In this document: positions 58,031 through 64,000 of the stretch, in pieces
Layout of the letters: each line of letters starts with the position of its first letter
Numbering within the stretch: position 1 is the stretch's first letter
Assembly (NCBI RefSeq): GCF_910594005.1
Contig: NC_057816.1
Span: 39,485,797 to 39,549,796 of the forward strand
Direction of reading: 5' to 3'
DNA from: Cervus elaphus
Taxonomy: Eukaryota > Chordata > Mammalia > Artiodactyla > Cervidae
DNA length: 64,000 bases
Position numbers and translations under genes: made by a program
Notes under the pieces: model-generated
The model's input: the letters and a program-made list of their open reading frames with translations, nothing else
Database searches by the model: none
Told to the model about the DNA's origin: nothing

Positions 58031-58588
58031 GCAGGTATAAGCTAAATCAAGTTCCTTACAATTATACAGTGGAAGTGACTAACAGATTCAAGGAATTAGA
58101 TCTGATAGACAGAGTGCCTGAAGAACTATGGTCGGAGGTTCGTGACATTGTACAGGAGACAGTGATCAAGACCATCCCCTAGAAGAAAAAATGCAAAAAG
58201 GCAAAATGGTTGTCTGAGGAGGCCTTACAAATAGTTGAGAAACAAAGAGAAGCGAAAGGCAAAGGCAAAAAGGAAAGATATACCCATTTGAAAGCAGAGT
58301 TTCAAAGAATAGCAAGGAGAGATAAGAAAGCTTCCTCCGTGATCAATGCAAAGAAAGAGAGGAAAACAATAAAATGGGAAAGACTAGAGATCTCTTCAAT
58401 AAAATTAGAGAACAACTCCAAAGATGGCAGAGGAACAGGACAAGGAGATCACTTTCTCCCCCACAAATTCATAAAAGATCATTTGAATGCTGAGTAACTT
58501 CCACAAAGCAATTTCTGAATGCTGGTGGAGGACACCAGGAACCCAGAAAGGCAGCCCATTCTCTTTGAAAGGAAGTAGGACAAAATAT

Positions 58589-58873
58589 CGGAGAAGGCAA
58601 TGGCACCCCACTCCAGTACTCTTGCCTGGAAAATTCCATGGACCAAGGAGCATGGTATGCTGCGGTCCATGGGGTCGCTAAGAGTCGGACATGCCTGAGC
58701 AACTTCACTTTCACTTTTCCCTTTCATGCATTGGAGAAGGAAATGGCAACCCACTCCAGTGTTCTTGCCTGGAGAATCCCAGGGACAGGGGAGCCTGGTG
58801 GACTGCTGTCTATGGGGTCACACAGAGTCAGACACGACTGAAGTGACTTAGCAGCGGCGGCAGCAGCAGCAGA
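58589..58873 (+). mobile_element. BOV-A2 dimeric SINE
   Basis: Two Bov-A monomers joined by the linker 'ctttcatgcattggagaag', ending in a (GCA)n-like tail. The TSD acaaaatat is at 58580-58588 and 58874-58882. It is nested in the L1 5' UTR. Confidence 0.95.
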
Positions 58874-59222
58874 ACAAAATATAAAAGACAAAAAGAGAGA
58901 CAAAAGAGTTAGGGACAGAGACCCATCCCAGGGAGAGTGTCTTAAGGAGAAGTTTCCAAATGCTAGGACACCCTCTCACCAGCGGGTCTGTGGGGAGTTT
59001 TGGAATCTCAGTGGCAACATAACCAGGAGGGGGGAAAAAACCCCAACAGAATACGTGCCTTAACCACAACTTCCAGCAGAGAAATAGCTCAAACGCTTGC
59101 ATCTGCCACCAGCAAGTGGGGGAGGCACGGGTTGCATGCTTAGGGTAAAGGCCCAGCCTGAATGCCCTGAGGACAATCTGAAGGAGCTAATGTGAGATAG
59201 CAACCCAATCTGTGGGATAGCC

Positions 59223-59258
59223 AGAGAGAGAGGAAAAAAGAGAGAGAGAGAGAGAGAA
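59223..59258. repeat. (AG)n microsatellite
   Basis: AG dinucleotides interrupted by one A-run, inside the L1 5' UTR. Confidence 0.9.
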
Positions 59259-60543
59259 CTTTTTCACAAAAACCTTTAACCTAAGGCACAGCTGGGCCTG
59301 CTCACAGAACAAAGGATTGAGCAATTACCAGAGGAGAGCTAGCCAGCTGCAGACCTGCCCTTCTCTGCATCCCACCGGAGGCAGAGGGGCAGGCAGGCGG
59401 CAGCCAGAGCTGGAAGGAAAGGAGCAATCTTGGCCCCAGAGATGGCATCCTCCACCAAACTGTGAGCAGCCTCCCAGTTGCTAACCAAGTCTTCCTGGGA
59501 TCCTGGACAGTTGACATCTTCCAGGAAGGTAGCAGCCTGAGATCAGCTCCCCAAGGGACACACATGGCACACCTGAGACGGTGCTCTCACGGTGCACCCA
59601 GGAAACCGAGTGCTGGGACCGGGGAGGTAATTAAGACGCACAGACCACCTGGGAGAGTGCACTCACCAAGCACCTGGTCGCCCGAGCTCCTTGGACCTGG
59701 GAAGGGCACAAAACGCAGGCCCGACCAAGTCTGTGCCTTTGTGGAGTACCCGAGAAACTGAACCTGAGCGGCTTAGACCTGGCAAGTGCATGCGACCCCG
59801 GGCATGCTTTGGACAGTTCCCCTGTAGAGCAACCTGGAGCCTGAGCAGTGCAGACCGGGAAAGCACACACACCATGAGCGGGGGCAAACCCAGTGTGGCC
59901 CAGATACTGCGAGTGCTCCCCCCACACACCAGTGATGTTTGTTTGCAGCGTTCCTCTCTCCCCGCAGCACAATGAACAAGTGAGCCTAATTAAGTGACCA
60001 CCTTCACCCCCTTGTGTCAGGGTGGAAATTAGACCCTAAAGAGACTTGCAAACAGAAGCCAAAATAAATAAAGAGGAGGGAGCTGCTCTGGAAGTGACAG
60101 GTGCTACGGATTAAAACCCTGTAGTTAGCATTGACTAAGCACTGCAAGGGGCGTATAGACCTTGAGAAGAAGTATAAGCTGGAACAAGGAACTATCCAAA
60201 ACTGAACTGACCCCACACTGCCCTCAATACCTCCAGAATAATTCTTAGATATATTTTTACTATTATCATTTTTCATATTTTTATTTTTAAGTTCTTTATT
60301 ACTCCTTTAATTTTCATTTTTATAACCTATTACCTTGCAAAAAAAAGACCCTATTTTGAAAGCAAATTTCACACATATATTTTTTATAATTTTTGTGATT
60401 GATTTTGTTTTGTATTTTTAATATTGTATTTTTGAGAGTCTAACCTCTACTCTAGATTTTTAATCTTTGTTTTTTGGTATTTGCTATCAATTTTGTACCT
60501 TTAAGAATCTAATCTTCAGTACCCATTTTTACTTAGGGGTGTG

Positions 60544-60965
60544 ATTACTGGCTTGAATGCTCTCTCCCCTTTTGATTCTCCCTTTTCTCCCTCAGGTCAT
60601 CTCTATCTCCTCCCTCCCCCTTCTCTTCTCTACCTAACTCTGTGAATCTCTCTGGGTATTCTGGGCTGTGGAGAACACTTAGGGAACTGATTACTGGCTA
60701 GATAGGTCTCTCCCCTTTTGATTCCCCCTCTTCTCCTCCTGATCACCTCTATCTCCCTTCTCCCTCTTCTCTTCTCTATGTAATTCCATGAACCTCTCTG
60801 GGTGTTCCAGACTGTGGAGAGCACACAGGATTAATTACTGGCTAGACTGCGCTCTCCCCTTTTGATTTCCCCTCTTCTCCTGGTCACCTCTATCTCCCTC
60901 CTCCCTCCTCTTCTTCATGTAACTCTGTGAACCTCTCTGGGTGTCCCTCACTGTGGAGAATCTTT
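60544..60965 (+). repeat. Three ~145-bp tandem subrepeats in the L1 5' UTR
   Basis: Units start at 60544, 60690 and 60834, each with 'attactggct', then 'ctctccccttttgatt' and 'cctctctgggt' or a close variant. They are strongly pyrimidine-rich on the L1 sense strand. Confidence 0.9.
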
Positions 60966-61499
60966 TCATCATTAACCTAGATGTTTTATCATCAGTGCTG
61001 TATGGATGGAGAAGTCTTGAGGCCACTGTAAGAATAAGACTGAAAGCCAGAGGCAGGAGGCTTAAGTCCAAAACTTGAGAACACCAGAAAACTCCTGACT
61101 CCAGGGAACATTAATCAACAAGAGCTCATCCAAAAGCCTCCATACTTACACTGAAACCAAGCTCCACCCAAGAGCCAACAACTTCCAGAGCAAGACATAC
61201 CATGCCAATTCTCCAGCAACGCAGGAACATAGACCTGAACATTAAATTATAGGCTGCCCAAAGTCACACCAAACTCACAGCTACCTCAAAACTCACTACT
61301 AGATACTTCATTGCACTCCAAAGAGAAGAGATCCAGCTCCACCCACCAGGGAGCCACTCGTCCAACTTCACTCACAGGGAGCAACCTCCACAATAAAAAG
61401 GAACCACAAACTTCTAGCATAGAGAAAGGCCACCCCAAACAGAGCAATCTAAACAAAATCAAAAGGCAGAGAAATATTCAGTAGGTAAAGGAACATGAT

Positions 61500-62378
61500 A
61501 AATGCCCACCAAACCAAACAAAAGAGGAGGAGATAGGGAGTCTATCTGAAAAATAATTCAGAATAATGATAGTAAATATGATCTAAAATCTTGAAAGCAA
61601 AACGGAGTTACAGATAAATAGACTAGAGACAAGGATTGAGAAGATGCAAGAAATGTTTAACAAGGACCTAGAAGAAATAAAAAAGTGTCAATCAATAATG
61701 AATAATGCAATAACTGAGATCAAAAGCACTCTGGAGGGAACCAACAGTAGAATAACTGAGGCAGAAGACAGGATAAGTGAGGTGGAAGACAGAATGATGG
61801 AAATAATGAAGCAGAGAGGAAAAAAAAAAGAATTAGAAGAAATGAGGACAACCTCAGAGACCTCTTGGACAATGTTAGACACCCCAACATTCGAAACATA
61901 GGAGTCCCAGAAGAAGACAACAAAAAGAAAGGCCGTGAGAAAATACTTGAGGAGATAACAGTTGAAAACGTCCCTAAAATGGGGAAGGAAATAGCCACCC
62001 AAGTCCAAGAAACCCAGAGGGTCCCAAACTGGATAAACCCAAGGCAAAACACCCCAAGATACATATTAATCAAGTTAACGAAGGTCAAACCCAAACAGCA
62101 AATAATAAAAGCAGCAAGGGAAAAGCAACAAATAACACACAAGGGGATTCCCATAAGGATAAAGGCTGATCTTTCAATAGAAACTCTTTAGGCCAGAAGG
62201 GAGTAACAGGACATACTTAAAGTGATAAAAGAGAAAAACCTACAACCCAGATTACAATACACAGCAAGGATCTCATTCAAATATGGAGAAATCAAAAGCT
62301 TTATGGACAAGTAAAAGCTGAAAGAATTCAGCACGACCAAACCAGCTCTTCAACAAATGTTAAATGATCTTCTCTAGG
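61500..62378 (+). pseudogene. L1 ORF1 (RNA-binding chaperone), disabled
   Basis: In intact L1, ORF1p is a trimeric coiled-coil RNA-binding protein. The remnant shows the coiled-coil heptads (RIEKMQEMFNKDLEEIKK, then RITEAEDRISEVEDRMMEI, 61600-61815), a second frame with the RRM-type region (NVRHPNIRNIGVPEEDNKKK from 61865), and the C-terminal domain (PRYILIKLTKVKPKQQIIKA near 62060). Disabling changes are in-frame stops near 61552 and 61585, a frameshift at the A-run 61820-61829, and a stop near 62190 (IETL then tag) that removes the last part of the C-terminal domain. The remaining homology ends at a natural-looking stop, 62376-62378. Confidence 0.88.
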
Positions 62379-62436
62379 CAGGAAACACAGAAAAGGTTTA
62401 TAAACTCGAACCCAAAACAATAAAGCAAATGGTGAT

Positions 62437-63897
62437 CATACATATCAATAATAACCCTAAATGTAAATGGGTTAAATGCTCTAACCAAAAGACAAAGACT
62501 GGTTGAAAGGATACAAAAACAAGACCCCTATATATGCTGTCTACAAGAGATCCAGGAGAAATATCAATAACCTCAGATATGCAGATGACACCACCCTTAT
62601 GGCAGAAAGTGAAGAGGAACTAAAAAGCCTCTTGATGAAAGTGAAAGAGGACAGTGAAAAAGTTGGTTTAAAGCTCAATTTCAAAAAACCAAGATCATGG
62701 CATCTGGTCCCATCACTTCATGGGAAATAGATGGGAAACAGTGGAAACAGTGCCAGACTTTATTTTGGGGGGCTCAAAAATCACAGCAGATGGTGATTGT
62801 GGCTATGAAATTAAAAGATGCTTACTCCTTGGAAGGAAAGTTATGACCAACCTAGATAGCATATTAAAAGGCAAAGACATTACTTTGCCAACAAAGGTCC
62901 ATCTAGTCAAGGCTATGGTTTTTCCAGTGGTCATGTATGGATGTGAGAGTTGGACTGTGAAAAAAGCCTAGTGCCGAAAAATTGATGCTTTTGAACTGTG
63001 GTGTTGGAGAAGACTCTTGAGAGTCCCTTGGACTGCAAGGAGATCCAACCAGTCCATCCTAAAGGAGATCAGTCCTGAGTGTTCATTGGAAGGACTGATG
63101 CTGAAGCTGAAACTCCAATGTTTTGGCCACTTCATGAGAAGAGTTGACTCACTGGAAAAGACCCTGATGCTGGGAGGGACTGGGGGCAGGAGGAGAAGGG
63201 GACAACAGAGGATGAGATGGCTGGATGGCATCACCGACTCGATGGACACGAGTTTGAGTAAACTCCGGGAGTTCGTGATGGACAGGGAGGCCTGGGCATG
63301 CTGCGATTCATGGGGTCGCAAAGAGTTGGACACAACTGAGCGACTGAACTGAACTGAACAAGAGACCCACCTCAAAACACATACAGACTGAAAATGAAGG
63401 GCTGGAAAAAGATATTTTACGCAAATGAAGACCAAAAGAAACCAGGGGAGCAATGCTCATATCAGATAAAATAGACTTTGAAATAAAGACCATGAAAAAA
63501 GACAAAGAAGGACACTACACAATGATCAAAGGATCAATCCAAGAAGAAGATATAACAATTATAAATATATATGCACCCAACATAGAAGCACTGGATTATG
63601 TAAGGCAAATGCTAACAAGTATGAAAGGGGAAATTAATAGTAACACAATAATAGTGGGAGACTTTAATACCCTACTCATACCTATGGATAGATCAACTAA
63701 ACAGAAAATTAGCAAGGAAACACAAACTTTAAATGATGCAACAGACCAGTTAGACCTAATTGATATCTATAGGACATTTCGCCCCAAGACAATGAATTTC
63801 ACCTTTTTCTCAAGTGCACATGGAACCTTCTCCAGGATAGATCACATCCTGGGCCATAAATCTAGCCTTGGTAAATTAAAAAAAATTTAAGTCATTT
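62437..63897 (+). pseudogene. L1 ORF2 endonuclease domain, split by BovB
   Basis: The ORF2 start region lies near 62437 and runs to 62553. The BovB occupies 62554-63357, and ORF2 resumes at 63361. The open frame 63453-63890 carries APE-type endonuclease motifs: IINIYAPN, IIVGDFNT and SRIDHILGHK, which in active L1 include catalytic Asp, Asn and His residues. A one-base deletion just before AMLISDK (near 63450) separates it from KMKGWKKIFYANED. A further stop closes the frame at about 63890, where the family would continue. RT and C-terminal regions lie beyond the window. Confidence 0.9.
62554..63357 (+). mobile_element. BovB LINE inserted in L1 ORF2
   Basis: A 5'-truncated plus-strand BovB starts just before RNINNLRYADDTTLMAESEEE (RT catalytic box intact) and ends in the family tail. 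Its ORF is frameshifted into 62503-62730, 62720-62971 and 63017-63352. The TSD acaagaga(t/c)cc is at 62543-62553 and 63358-63368. Confidence 0.96.
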
Positions 63898-64000
63898 CAA
63901 GCATCTTTTCTGATCACAATGTGGTAAGATTAGATGTCAACTACAGGAAAAAAAAACTATTAAAAATACAAATATATGGAGGCTAAACAACACGCTTCTG

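Larger units (their letters stand above)
55885..58411 (+). mobile_element. BovB LINE A: forward segment, split
   Basis: Plus-strand BovB coding sequence at 55885-56129 carries the middle of the endonuclease domain (IQAYAPTSNAEEAEVERFYEDL, then FIIGDWNAKVG with the conserved GDWN). It resumes at 58032-58411 with NQVPYNYTVEVTNRFKELDL and the RRDKKA region. Between them sits a minus-strand BovB (56130-58030), and roughly 0.3 kb of BovB A is missing. The right end is cut by an L1 at 58412, so the rest of BovB A may continue beyond the window. Confidence 0.87.
58412..61499 (+). promoter_or_regulatory. L1 5' UTR (internal promoter region)
   Basis: The leader is about 3.1 kb including the BOV-A2 insertion. 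A GC-richer, CpG-containing section lies at about 59300-59990, an (AG)n run at 59223-59258, and a pyrimidine-rich tandem array at 60544-60965. In L1 this region drives transcription. That role here is inferred from position; I identified no specific factor site. Confidence 0.65.
58412..64000 (+). mobile_element. 5'-complete LINE-1, truncated by window edge
   Basis: The L1 begins near 'ctccaaagatggcagagg' at 58412. It has a long 5' UTR (to about 61500), ORF1 (61500-62378), a short spacer, and ORF2 from about 62437 into the endonuclease domain, still running at 64000. It carries a BOV-A2 (58589-58873) and a BovB (62554-63357). Stops in ORF1 and a frameshift in ORF2 show that it is no longer autonomous. 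It is inserted into BovB A. Confidence 0.9.

Noticed and set aside
59462..59975. Overlapping open frames on both strands in the GC-rich L1 leader
   Set aside because: They arise from GC-rich composition with few stops. They lie in the 5' UTR upstream of ORF1 and match no L1 protein.
1..64000. CRISPR array, operons, integrase/att sites or phage-like systems
   Set aside because: No spaced short repeats, ribosome-binding sites or prokaryotic gene structure. The repeat content is that of a ruminant nuclear genome.

Overview
The window looks like an intergenic or intronic stretch of a pecoran ruminant genome (cattle, sheep, goat or deer type). The evidence is the repeat content: RTE-type BovB LINEs, Bov-tA and dimeric BOV-A2 SINEs built on a BovB tail, CHR SINEs shared with other cetartiodactyls, ruminant-type L1, and an old mammalian background of MIR, L2 and one MaLR LTR. 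I found no convincing host protein-coding exon, rRNA, functional tRNA, CRISPR array or bacterial-type operon. Every long open frame that I could assign belongs to a LINE or is an antisense shadow of one.

Layout. 0.6-1.1 kb: two MIRs. 1.24-11.05 kb: one old, near full-length L1 on the minus strand, split by two SINEs, a younger L1, two BovB copies and a small rearranged patch. 11-14.5 kb: L1, L2, SINE and MIR debris, including a 53-bp mini-SINE with its own target-site duplication (TSD). 14.6-17.4 kb: a very fresh, 5'-inverted (twin-primed) L1 with a perfect 16-bp TSD. 17.5-23.1 kb: mostly old or unassigned DNA with MIR and L2. 23.15-25.2 kb: old L1 plus SINE. 25.2-31 kb: L2, MIR and a SINE cluster. 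30.8-36.8 kb: two long L2 copies, a CHR SINE, an L1 3' end and a BovB. 36.8-40.1 kb: inverted SINE pairs and a recent BOV-A2. 41.3-44.5 kb: a decayed L1 carrying most of ORF2. 44.8-53.8 kb: SINEs, an old L1 3' UTR, a MaLR LTR, BovB fragments, MIRs and L2.

53.86-64.0 kb is a nested stack. A 5'-inverted BovB is split by a second BovB and by a 5'-complete L1. That L1 carries a BOV-A2 in its 5' UTR and a third BovB in its ORF2 endonuclease region. The L1 runs off the right edge.

The elements do not form a pathway. They form a datable series of insertions, because many have clear TSDs and sit inside one another. Family names were assigned by recognising diagnostic segments from memory, without a database search, so subfamily names and exact ends are approximate. 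Gaps of more than about 300 bp without an entry of their own are listed as unassigned.
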